64,000 bases of DNA from Apis mellifera (taxonomy: Eukaryota; Arthropoda; Insecta; Hymenoptera; Apidae), in contig NC_037647.1 in NCBI RefSeq assembly GCF_003254395.2, forward strand, positions 9,863,050 through 9,927,049, in the 5' to 3' direction. The position numbers and the translations under genes are program-made. The notes under the pieces were generated by a model. It saw only the letters and a program-made list of their open reading frames with translations, did not search any database and had not been told where the DNA came from. Below, one piece after another: positions 22,136 to 34,214 of this stretch; the stretch's first letter is position 1, and each line of letters starts with the position of its first letter.

Positions 22136-24929
22136 GTAAGTACATATATTTTTTTTATTTTTTTTGTGTTTTTTCCGTAATATTTTTTATTTTTATTCCA
22201 TTTATTCAATTTTGAATTTAACATAATTTCACATTTTTATTAGTGACGATAAATTATATTTTTTACCTTTATTTGGATTATTTTAAACTGTAAGTTCTTT
22301 CTTTTATCGATTGTCAGATTGATAATTCTTGTCAACAAATATAATTATTTTATGATCTAATAATTTAATTTTCTTCAATAAAAAAATGTTATGATGTAAT
22401 GTTAATGATGATAAGGAAAAAAAAATAATTATTCGTATAAAATTTTTTGTGTGCAATAATGACTTTTTAAAAATAAATAATATTTAAATAAATTTTAATA
22501 AATTCGTATTATTTTTTAATATCCGGAAGATTTTTTTTATTAATTTAAAAATCAATTAATTATATATATTAATATATTATATTATATATACATTATCTAT
22601 ACATACTATGTGTATTTTGACTCGGTTGCTTATTTATTTGTATTTTTTTATTTTTATTCTATATTTAAATTTTTGAATATTGCTATAATTTAATAAAAAG
22701 TTTTTATTAAAATCGCTTAATATTAGAAGAAAAAATATCGAAAAGTATCGAAAAACAAGTGTCATTGATGTAAGATAAAATGTGGTGTTTTCTGTTTTAT
22801 CGACAGCATAACGATTTATTTTAAATATATAGATTATTATATTGCAATTCATTTTAAAAAAATCAATTGTCAATATCTTTTTTTCATATTATATTATCAT
22901 TGTATTTAATTTCATAATACGATACAATTATTTGATATATTTTAATGATTATTTTATATTTTCAAACATATAAATTGCGAAATCATTATTGATATTTTCG
23001 GTTATTTAATCGGTTTTAATTATATAAAAAATTTTTAAAGGATTTCATACAACAAGTTTATAAAATTATATAGATTTTTTAAAAATAATAATTTGAAATA
23101 TACTTGTAAATTTGTAATTTTAAAGTTAGAATTCGATAGTTTCGTAATCATGTTGTTATTGCTGATGCTGTTCGTTCTTATCGCAGTAAATCGAATTGGA
23201 GACCTATCGTTGGAGACGTGCACCCTGACATTTCATACATCGAACAAATGATATCGATAATTGATTAACTATTGAAATCAATTTTAAAAGAGATAGAGAA
23301 AAAGTGACAAAGAAGCTGTTCACAAAATTTTACGTTCCGAGAAACAGGTATTATAATTACATAATTATATAATAAATGTCTATATTCGGGCATGACCGGG
23401 AATGAATGCTAGTTACGTGAATCAATTTGAAATTAATTTATAGTTATAGTTAAATTGAACAAAAATAAAAATTTTAATATCATATTACATCATTGATTGA
23501 ATCAAATATTATTCCACTTTTTTTATCATAAAAAAAATAAATCGAAGGAAATAGGTATGCAAATTGTTAGATAAATAAAATAAGTAAAGGTATATAATAG
23601 TTAAAAAAAATAAATAAAACTTAATAATAATTACAGAAACGATACGGTAATTTCAAAATCTTTATAAATTTTTCAACTTTTTTTTATAATTTTTTAATAA
23701 ATCAATAAATAATCCATTCGTATTTTTTCGTCAATTGTTATTTTCTTCTGGGAAAATCATTTAAGAAAAAAATAAATATGTACGGACAGAGGAACTACGT
23801 TCGCGTAAAATTTTGCAAATGTAAGCGTAAAATAGTAACGTAAGCATGATAAACTAAACTATTATTATTAATTTCCTTTTTGTATAATATGTATTATTAA
23901 ATATATATATATATATATATATTTATATTCTCAATCTTATGTGGAATAAGAAGAGTATACAGTAGAATCAACCGTGATACGTCATACATTATGTACAGTA
24001 GAAGTGTTGAAGATGTATCAGCCATCGAAATTATAGTACACATTTATATGATTCACGTATATATACATATATATATCAGGGCATCGTTTCTTTTGTCTTT
24101 GAAAATATATTTACGCAAGATTCAAATCAAATCAATTAATCTTTCCATTTGCAAATTATATCATATATGTATTCATACAAATGATTATACGTTTACGAAA
24201 CAAAATTAAATCCTTTTCAAAAATATTTTCCAGTATATTTCGACACTGAGCTTCGCTTCGTTCTCCGCCTTCTTATTTTGCTCCGTTTAGAGAATTTCTA
24301 TTTGACGTGGAAAATTATTGACGCTTAAAGAAGAATAAAAGATTTTAGAAATGTAATTGAAAAGAGAGAAAAGCGAGAAAAAAAAAACTAAGAAAATGCT
24401 GAAACTATCGGAATCGTTACGAAAAAGATATGTAATCATGCGCAATATGTATCAAGGACAGATGATCTTTGAGAGATACGAATTTTTTTTTTTTTTTCAT
24501 AAACAGGGAAAAATTTTAGTGGAGTGAATAATAAATCGATCATCCGGGATCCCAATTTTAATTACTCGAACAATGATCTTTTGCACGGAATGACCGATTT
24601 GATGATTAAAAGGATTCAAGGAGAAACGCGTCCTTCGAATTATATTTCTCTTAGGAAAGAAACAACGGAAGAAAAGCGGAAAGAAAGAAAAAGAAAAGAA
24701 GAAATAGTGACAGAAGAAATAAAGAAGATGCGTTTATATGTATATATAAATGTGTGTGCGCGCGTGAAATAGTGATAAAATTATAGTTACAGAGAAGAAA
24801 AGAAAAACATTTTTACCGTTTAAAAACTTATTGCTGGTATAGTTGAATATGTTATATTGAAGAAAAAAGTGGAAAGAATCGGAAGAAAAGGAAAACGATA
24901 TTCAAGGGATATAAGACAAACGGAGAAAA
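22136..24929 (+). other. Putative first intron and 5' UTR of cry2
   Basis: AT-rich DNA with no coding exon seen. If the promoter model is right, 22136-24506 is intron and 24507-24929 is 5' UTR, purine-rich and open in one frame but without an ATG early in that frame. A (TA)n tract lies near 23899-23921. An in-frame TAA stands six codons before the cry2 ATG. Confidence 0.4.
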
Positions 24930-27900
24930 ATGACGGGTAGTCGTAGTAGCGAAATAAATCCGAAAGAGGGACTGTATGATGAAGGTGGAAAACACACGGT
25001 CCATTGGTTTCGCAAAGGTCTCAGACTTCACGATAATCCTTCGTTGAGGGAAGGTCTCGCTGGAGCTTCCACCTTCCGTTGCGTATTTGTTTTGGATCCA
25101 TGGTTCGCTGGAAGTACTAATATTGGTATCAATAAATGGAGGTGAGTACATTATATCATTACAATTCATATATGAATTGAACAAATTTCGATCAAGAAAT
25201 CACAAAATATTTAGAAAATATTTTATCAATTCGATTTGTCAACAGATTTTTGCTACAATGCTTGGAAGATCTTGATTGTTCATTGAGAAAACTAAACTCT
25301 AGACTATTCGTGATACGAGGACAACCTGCAGACGCTCTCCCGAAATTGTTTAAAGAATGGGGTACTACAAATCTGACTTTTGAAGAGGATCCAGAGCCAT
25401 TCGGACGCGTCCGAGATCATAATATCTCGGCACTTTGTAAAGAGCTTGGTATTTCGGTTGTTCAAAAGGTCTCACATACTCTTTACAAATTGGACGAGTG
25501 AGTTTAAGTACTTTCCTTTGACCAACATTTGTTTTTCTTCTTAATATTAATGATATTAATATTTATTGATAATGGATACAAGTATTTCTTTATTTTTTTA
25601 AAAACTACATTTGATTTTTTAATTGCTTTTAAATTATTATAGATATATATTATATTATATATTATATATTATATTATTATATTATTATATTATATATTAT
25701 ATATTATATTATTATAGATATATATTATAGATTTTAAATTATTATATCTATGTTAACTGTTGTGTTATCAAGCAACATTTTATTTCAATTCTTGTACTGT
25801 ATTTGTTTGATTTACATATTAAGAGTTATGACTTATTGTTTTCAGAATTATTGAAAGGAATGGTGACAAACCTCCGTTAACTTATCATCAATTTCAAACC
25901 GTCGTTGCCAGCATGGATCCTCCGGAACCACCAGTACCAACAGTTACTTCTGCTTGTGTAGGTTCGGCATATACTCCTTTGAAAGAGGATCATGACGATC
26001 ATTATGGTGTACCGACGCTCGAAGAACTTGGTAAATCTATGCATTTATTTCTCATGTAAGAGCGAAAACAAAGAATATATAGAGGGAAAAAGTGAAATGA
26101 TGCAATAAAGGAGTTATATTCTAATGATTGATAGGCTTCGACACAGAAGGTCTCCTTCCACCTGTGTGGGTCGGAGGTGAAAGTGAAGCTCTGGCACGAT
26201 TGGAACGGCATCTAGAGAGAAAAGCATGGGTGGCCAGTTTCGGAAGGCCAAAAATGACTCCGCAATCATTGTTGCCTAGCCAAACCGGTCTTTCACCTTA
26301 TTTGCGATTCGGATGTTTGAGCACCCGATTATTTTATTACCAACTCACTGATCTCTATAAGAAAGTACGATAACATTTTTTTATTTAAAACTATGTGAAT
26401 TGTACAATGTACGTGCATGTTTTGTGCATAGATAAAAAAAAAAGACAGTAACTTACTTTTTATTAATTTATCTACTTGATTAAAAGATTATAAAAGTTTG
26501 ATTTATATTTCATGTTGGCGATTTTTAGATAAAGAAAGCTGTACCGCCACTTTCATTGCATGGGCAACTTTTATGGCGTGAATTTTTTTACTGCGCCGCA
26601 ACGAAAAATCCAAATTTTGATCGTATGCAAGGTAATCCAATTTGCGTGCAAATTCCTTGGGATAAAAATGTTGAGGCACTCGCTAAATGGGCAAACGTGA
26701 GTGAATTTGAATTATTTTTATGTTTTATAAATAATAGAGATTGTGAATTTGAACGTATATTAAAATATACTTGTACATGATATGCATATTATAATGCATA
26801 TTAAGAATTTACGTTTCATTATAAATTTATATTATTTTATGATTTTATAAGAATAATCTGAAAATAGATAATTTATAAAAATTTTATAAAATTTAATATA
26901 TTTATCTATTTTATATTTGCTTTTTTATATTACTTTTTTATATTATCATTCATATTATGTATTAGAACTAAATTTATTTTAATTATTTTTTAAATGTAAT
27001 ACTTTATTTATCTGTTTTTATGGTTATCTATTTAAATAATTTTAATATACAAAATGTATACTCAATAAAACAAAAATATATATGATATATATTTGTAAAT
27101 GACATAATTTGATATAATATATATAAAATATATTTTACTTGTAAGTTAGACAAAAAAAAAGAAACAAAAATTTATGTATCTGTGGCGTCATCTCGTGTTT
27201 GGATCATGAAAGCTTCAATTCATTATTAGAGTAGCAGAATGTGCAAGGAGATATTCGTGACGTCATAAGAAAAAGAACAATATTGTGCAAAAAGGATAGA
27301 AAAGACATCTACTAACTTTGATTTATGTGGCTCCTAATATTTGCAACTTCGAAAATGCTACAGTAAAAATTAATTAATTATTATAAATTTCTATCTAATT
27401 TTAAGATTTATATCTTAAAGAGAACTTCATACAAGTTTCTCATATTAATTTTAATATAAAATTTTTTTCAAATAATTACTTATTAACAATTAATACGTTA
27501 TATACTAATTGGCATGATTGACATGTAATGTATTTTTTATTAATTGCTTCTTATTATTATATTTTTTTTTTAAATACGAATATATACATATAAAATATTC
27601 TTTCTCTATTTTCATAAAATTTCATTCATAATTTTGTTATTGTTTAAATAAATAAATAAATTGTTTATTATTCGATTGTAAATTAAAATTGCATTTTCTA
27701 TGATAATCGTTAATAGATAATTAATTGAAAAAAATTTCCTATTAAAATTGACATAAAAAACTTGTCTGAAGTTTTAGCTTTAAAATACGAACTCAAAAAT
27801 ATAGAAATTTTGAGTAGAAAACGAATAATTAATAAATTTTCCATGTGATGTCTTTTAAATGATGGAAGATACTATGTCCTTCTCACATAATGTTCTCTTT

Positions 27901-29666
27901 GTCTGTGATGTTACGAATACCTCCTTGTATATTCTGCTTTGCTAGTAACAAATCGGATTTTCATGATCCAAACCAGAGATGGCACCACAAATATATAAAC
28001 TTTTTATTTGCTTTCTTTGTCTAATTTATAGACAAAATTTATTTCATAACACTTTATAGAAAAAGGAAAAAATATAGCAGCAATTTTATGTTTAGGAATA
28101 ATTTAAGAAATATAATAAATGAATTTATACATAAATGTTCCGAAAAGAGAAATTCATTCAAAAGTATCAAGAAAATTTTCATGGAAGAAAAAAGAAGATA
28201 AAAAATATAGAAATATAAAAAGATATCTATATATAAAAATACAAAAATTTATTACAACATATAAAAATATGTGTATATACGTTGAGAAATGCATATAATA
28301 TTTTAATAGAAATATATTATGTTAAAAATTATAAATTGAAATTCGATATCATTTATTAAATGTATTCATATGTATAGATATGTTATATAAAATTCTAATA
28401 AATAAACGATTCGTGGAGCGTTCTTGATGTTTCATAAAAAAAGAAAAAGATTATTTAAAAAATTAAAAAAGATTAAAAGATTATTTTTCAAAAAACAGGG
28501 TCAAACGGGATTTCCCTGGATCGATGCAATAATGACTCAACTAAGAGAAGAAGGTTGGATACATCATTTAGCTAGACATGCAGTTGCTTGTTTCTTAACC
28601 AGAGGTGACCTTTGGATCTCTTGGGAGGAAGGAATGAAGGTAAAATGTCGTTTCTTATTATTGGCATTTATTAACATATTAGAAAAGGTTAACGAACTCT
28701 TCGAGATATTGCATTATTTATTACGAAATTATTTCTACTTGTTTATCTGGTCATGTTTCCTATTCGCATTTGTTGCATTTATTTGTAAAAATATATATAT
28801 ATATATCTTCTTGAATCTTTTCCAAGGTATTTGATGAGCTGTTGCTAGACGCTGATTGGTCGGTAAACGCAGGAATGTGGATGTGGTTGTCGTGCAGCTC
28901 TTTCTTTCAACAATTTTTTCACTGTTATTGTCCAGTAAGATTTGGCAGGAAAGCCGATCCGAATGGTGATTACATTAGGTAACTTTAATTAATTCTTGTA
29001 TGAAAATGGATTTATTTAAATATTATATGATATTTGAACAATAATAGTAAAGAGTTTTTTTAATAATTTCAATAATTTTTAATTTTTTTCTTTTCTATTT
29101 TGATACAGACGATACTTGCCAGTTTTGAAAAATTTTCCCACGAGATATATTCACGAACCATGGAATGCACCACTTAACGTGCAACGTGCAGCTAAATGTA
29201 TCATTGGCAAAGACTATTCGTTACCGATGGTGAATCATAGCAAAAGTTCTAGAATTAACATTGAAAGAATGAAACAAGTTTATCAACAATTAAATAAATA
29301 TCGTGGAAATGGTAAGGTCTTAATTAAATGTTGAATGGAATTTGAACGCTTAATATGATAAATCCTCGAATAATAAATATTATTCTTATCATTCTTATTA
29401 TAGGAGTCTCTCTTAAAGGAGAAACTGTTGGTGAGTAATATTTTTTCTCTTTTTTTTATACTTTTCATTTTTTTAAATAAATTTACAATAGCCAGCATAC
29501 GTAACAAGCAGCTTTTCGGCAAGGTTTATTGAATGCATTACCACCTTCATCAATGAAAGAAACTGAGGAAGAAAAAAAGAAAACGAAACAATCTCTGTCA
29601 CCATCTGAAAATCAATCAAAAATGGAAATTCTTCCTAAGACGACGCAACGACAGCATCATCATTAA
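24930..29666 (+). CDS. Cry2: Cryptochrome-2, mammalian-type (clock repressor)
   Basis: Light-insensitive cryptochrome that, with PERIOD, represses CLOCK/CYCLE-driven transcription in the nucleus. Ten coding exons: 24930-25141, 25246-25497, 25846-26030, 26135-26364, 26529-26696, 28499-28639, 28827-28978, 29109-29311, 29404-29430 and 29524-29666. They total 1713 nt, 570 aa. The photolyase-like domain starts HTVHWFRKGLRLHDNPSL. The FAD-binding half shows TGLSPYLRFGCLS, GQLLWREFFY, GNPICVQIPWD, GQTGFPWIDAIMTQLR, EGWIHHLARHAVACFLTRGDL and WMWLSCSSFFQQFFHCYCP. The coiled-coil end is NIERMKQVYQQLNKYRG. The tail is short and charged, ending QRQHHH. One exon is only 27 nt, an obvious candidate for skipping. 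The sequence is vertebrate-like, not the light-sensing fly CRY1 type. ATG 24930 follows an in-frame TAA and has a fair context (aaaATGA). Confidence 0.97.
27145..28026. repeat. Inverted repeat inside a cry2 intron
   Basis: Arm 1 (about 27145-27309) and arm 2 (about 27847-28026) are imperfect reverse complements, roughly 75-80% identical by eye. Shared blocks are GTTTGGATCATGAAA (arm 1) against TTTCATGATCCAAAC (arm 2), GCAGAAT with CAAGGAG and TATTCGT, and AAAAGACATC with GATGTCTTTT. The spacer is about 540 bp of AT-rich sequence. The element lies in the 1.8 kb intron 26697-28498. It could be a MITE-like or foldback element, or two copies of one repeat in opposite orientation. No transposase or clear target-site duplication is visible. 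Confidence 0.85.
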
Positions 29667-30680
29667 TAATCGGTTAAGTATCGATGACACGGAAATAACA
29701 ATTTATTGATCCAGAAGAATGAAATTTCAATTATTTCTTATTTTTATTATTTAATTCATACTTATTTATTTATCTTCATCGACATTCAAATTTTGATCAT
29801 TATGCTTCACTACAATCATTTTAATTTTATTAAATTATTTGAAGAGGAATTTTCAACGAGATCATAGCTGTTTTCATCAATTTATTCAAATAATTACTTA
29901 TATTTAAAGATAATACTAAAAATATTGAAAATATTAAAAATAAAATGATCACTTTGAGGGATAATGATGCGAATTTTATAATTTTGTTGTATATAATACA
30001 TCTGTGTATATATCATAAATAGAAAATTTTCATGCAAATTTACTTAATAATTGTTTCTTAACATCCTTTCAGATATATTGATCTTTAATACTTATCATAA
30101 GCGCGCCTGTATATGTGTATATGTATGTATATAAATGTATATTGGATAAAGAAGAATTAAAAATAACGATTTTCTACTTACCCCAATTTCATTTGATATT
30201 TATTACAATAGAAAAAGGTAAAAAAAAAAAAAACATCTCAATTAATTACTATGTAAAAAATAAAATTGACAATCAACTAATGAAAAATGAACAATTTTGT
30301 TATAGAGTATGGACAAACATTATTATGAACACCAGCAGTTTACTTATTTCAAGTATTTATCCTTTTTTTTTTTTTTTCTTATCTAATAAGAATAGTTAAG
30401 TGTCTTAAAAAGAAAGTCTAATTGACTACAAATTACGAAAACAACTCGATGAAGCATCTAATTGACATATTTTCTCGATCGTGTATATTTATATTATGAT
30501 ACGATCATTCTTATGGCATCGTGTCAGAAATAATTTACATTCCTGGGATCATTTTTTTATTTTTTCATGTCAACAAATGATATATTTTTAGTGCCTATAG
30601 TACTTATAGTTTTACAGTACATTTCTCGTTAGATTTAAACAATTACAAATGAACATCCTCCAACACTCAAAGACGGAACC
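29667..30680 (+). other. cry2 3' UTR and flank
   Basis: AT-rich sequence after the cry2 stop with several poly(A)-signal-like hexamers (AATAAA at about 29939-29944). No coding frame of note. The short open frame at about 30115-30399 is low-complexity. Confidence 0.5.
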
Positions 30681-31045
30681 CTAATGTTTCTTTTTTTTTT
30701 TTTTTTTTTTTTTTGCAAACTACCTTTCTCTCCGTTGTTCGCACGCCCATACACACGCATATACATACCACGCACACGGTTTTCTCTCACTTTCACTCAT
30801 ATTTACTATTCCTTCTTCTTTTTTCCACCTTTTCTCTTCATTTTTGTTTTTTTTTTTCTCTCGTTCACGCGTCCGCTTTTAAATTAGATAGATTCTTATT
30901 CTTCCTTGTTTCTGGTATATGTTTTATAAACGCTTATAGTATGTCTCGTGGCATATTATCCATGCAACGCAAGAATAAAAAATTCGCGGATTTTTATGAT
31001 CACGTTTATAATGTCTCCAAAATGCGTGGCGTTATCAATTGGCGC

Positions 31046-31082
<37 letters not shown>
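31046..31082. repeat. (TTA)n trinucleotide repeat
   Basis: About 12 perfect TTA units. Confidence 0.95.
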
Positions 31083-31084
<2 letters not shown>

Positions 31085-31314
31085 TCGGTCTCTTCAAGAC
31101 GGATAAAATGTTTTGTTTCGTAAAAGAGACGACAGATGGATAGAATTTTATCGATAGGGAATAGAAGCATTAAGAAATCGGAATAAGAGAAAGAAATTAG
31201 ATTTCATCAAGAAAATTATCGATCGCTTCGATCGTACAATATCGAGAGTTTTTCTCGATTTACAAAATGACAGCAACGATTTGAAAAAATATTGTCCATG
31301 TATTGGGGAAATGA

Positions 31315-31357
31315 CACGTGTTTCCGCGCACGTGTGTGTTATGTGTAAAGTCACGTG
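31315..31357. promoter_or_regulatory. Cluster of three perfect CACGTG E-boxes
   Basis: CACGTG at 31315-31320, 31329-31334 and 31352-31357, start-to-start spacing 14 and 23 bp, with a further copy at 31870-31875. The site is 1.6 kb downstream of the cry2 stop. Candidate CLK/CYC-bound or other bHLH (Myc/USF-type) element. Function is inference from motif and neighbours. Confidence 0.4.
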
Positions 31358-34179
31358 TATAAGAAAACTATGTACAGTAGTAAACTTTAGAAACTAGATT
31401 GGATCGATTATTTGATTAATTAATAAAATGGAGTAGTTTTAATCGTATAGGGATAAATATTCGAGAAAAAGGGAAAAATATTCAAATGATTAAGTATTCA
31501 TAATTCGTGATAATTAGCTGCTTCGTAATGCAATGTACGATGTGACTATACGAAAAAAACAACAATTGCGAATATCGATATGAAACGATCAAACTTGAAA
31601 TAATTTTTGTTTCTATTTCTCAAAATTTTAAATAGATTCGTTTTATTTCAAGCAACGCATTTTGAAGAAACACATGCCCGATCGAATATACACGCCCATG
31701 CACGCACGCTCGTTCTCGCTTGCAATTAACTCGATTCATTTTTTTTTTTTATATCTTCTTTCACTTCGAAGATTCACATTCAATCTGTATCAATTGAATT
31801 TCAATGATGCTTCCTTTCCTCTTTTCTTCCAATTCATTTTTCTTACACATATGCATTCCGTCACTCACACACGTGCACGTTCATACGCATACATACACAT
31901 ACACGCACACTCTTTCTCTCTCTCTCTCTCAATTTCTCGAATTTTTATTCTTCTTCATTTTTATTTATTAATCACCCTTCCATTCGTTTAACTCGGCTTG
32001 ATTTGCGCACAATGTACGCGTTATTGAATTAAACTTCGATAATTATTTTTCGGAATTAAATGTAATCCACTTTTTCGGTACAATTAGTGCGGTTAACTAA
32101 TCTATACTATTAACTATGTTCACAATGATCGCTACAATTTACTCATAGTTCATAGTATAAATGTCGACAGCTTACGATACGTACACTACGCTAACATCGG
32201 ATTCAAAGTGGTAGTTTTCGAGTGCGACGCGCTATCGGAAAATCTCATTTTCTTCGATCGAACATGTCCCCGTTCAACGATTCTCTCCTCTGGCATCGCT
32301 CGTCGCGATCGATACGCGATCGGTAAGTATGCGTCCTGTTTTCCTCTCTTTCCTTGGTTTTTGTTTTTTTTTTTGTTTCGTTTCATTTTGTAATTTTTTT
32401 TTTCCCTTTTTTTTCTTTTTTTTTTTTTTTTCCGTAAGGCAAGAGCAGAAAACAAAATCAAAGATAAGGATAAAAAATTTCGCGAAATTTTACCGGTATT
32501 CTCTTACATACAAGCGACGCGTTTCTTTCCCCTTCCTTTCTTTCTTTCTTTTTTTTCCCACTCTTTCTTCCCCAGCTCCCTTCCTCCTATCTCTCCTCTT
32601 TTTTTTTTTTTTTTTTTTTCCGTCTTTTCGTGTCTTTCGATCTCGTATCTTCCTCTTTCACTCATATGCGACAAGCGACGTTTAATAATCCTACGTAAAA
32701 CTATGCGTTAACACGCCTATTTAATTGCGGGCACGAGGGGTTAAGTATATATTTATACGTTACGCGCTTAAATACAATTGCTAATTAGTTTTACAATACG
32801 TTCAACATTTTTTTGTCCTCCTGATTTCACTAAGTACCGTTATCTTTTTTCTTTTTTTTTTTTTGTTAACAACAACAGACTTACTTAACTCTAATTATGT
32901 TTCTGGTTTGTTACTTTCTAAGGCCTTGTTTCTAGCACAAATCCTGCTGTCGCTAAGGCAGTGGCTCTTTAAACTTTCTCTCTCTCTCTCTCTCTTTCAT
33001 TCTTTCTCTCATTTTCTCGCTTTCTCTCTCTCTCTCTTTCTCTCTCCATTTATCCATCCATCCTTCCATGCATGCATTCATACTTGTATACGCACGTGCT
33101 TGATCTTTTTTTTTTTTTTCTTTATCTATATAATTCGTTCGTTACGCGATGAATCGTGACAGACTTCCGGTCGATCGAAGGACGCGCGAACAATCGAGTT
33201 TCTTAAAGAAACGCCATACTGAACGACCGAAAAAACTTGAGGCCGGATTTTTTTTGTTTTTCTTTTTTTTTTTTTTTCTCCGTGATTTTGATCCGTGAAA
33301 AATGTGGATTGTGGATCGCTTACATTCAACCTTCAACCTTCAACGGATTCGAAATGCGATCTTTCGAATTCGCAACTTCGTGTCGAAAGAAAGCAGAAGA
33401 GAGTGGGCGAGCGAGCGAGCAAACGAGCGAGCGAGCGAGCGAGAGAGAGACAGAGAGAGAGAGACGAGATTAAGAGAAAACGAAACACTCTTAAAATTTT
33501 CAACGATAAAATTATCCCTCGGTTAGAATAATTCTATTTAACATTTCGAAATTATAAATATAAATATTTCTAATTCAAATAATTACTCTCTTATTTTTTT
33601 TTTTTATGACTCGAAAGATGGTATTTCGAATATCACACGTGATTGAGAAATAAAGAAGAAGAAGAAGAAGAAAAGAAAAAACTCAGGACTCGTGTCAATT
33701 TCTTTTTCTTTTTTTTTTTCATCGACAATGGTAGATATATAAGTCTTGAGAGGCAATAATCGAAATAACGAGAGGACGTAGCCAGTTACGACACCACCAC
33801 AATTACTACGGCTACGTAGATGTCGACATCAACGCCGACGTAGCGCTGCCCTGTTTTATGCGAGAGCTCTACGTTGGCCGAGATCAATACGTAGTCTGTG
33901 GTCCTCTTGCCCCTCTCTCCCTCCGCTACGCACACATTGTATACACGTACACGCACACGTGCACACACTCCCATTTCAACCTCTCCTTCTCCCCCGTCCT
34001 TCAGCCCGTATAACGTGTCATTCTCTTTCTCTCGTATCGCGCCATTCTTCTCTCTCACTCTTCCATTCGCTTGGCCAGTCCTACCGAAACTCCAATTACC
34101 GCTCAAACTTATTCTTCCTTCTTTTTTTTCTCGAACTTCCACCTTTCCATCTCATGTTTCCTTTCCTCGTGTCTTTCTT

Positions 34180-34214
<35 letters not shown>

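Noticed and set aside
24524..24772. 82-codon open frame before cry2 as an upstream ORF
   Set aside because: It begins at GTG, lacks an early ATG in frame, and its K/E/R-rich translation reflects purine-rich 5' UTR.
33300..33530. Three overlapping Arg/Glu/Ser-rich plus-strand frames
   Set aside because: Produced by GAGC/GAGA repeats; open in all three frames at once, which points to simple repeats, not a gene.
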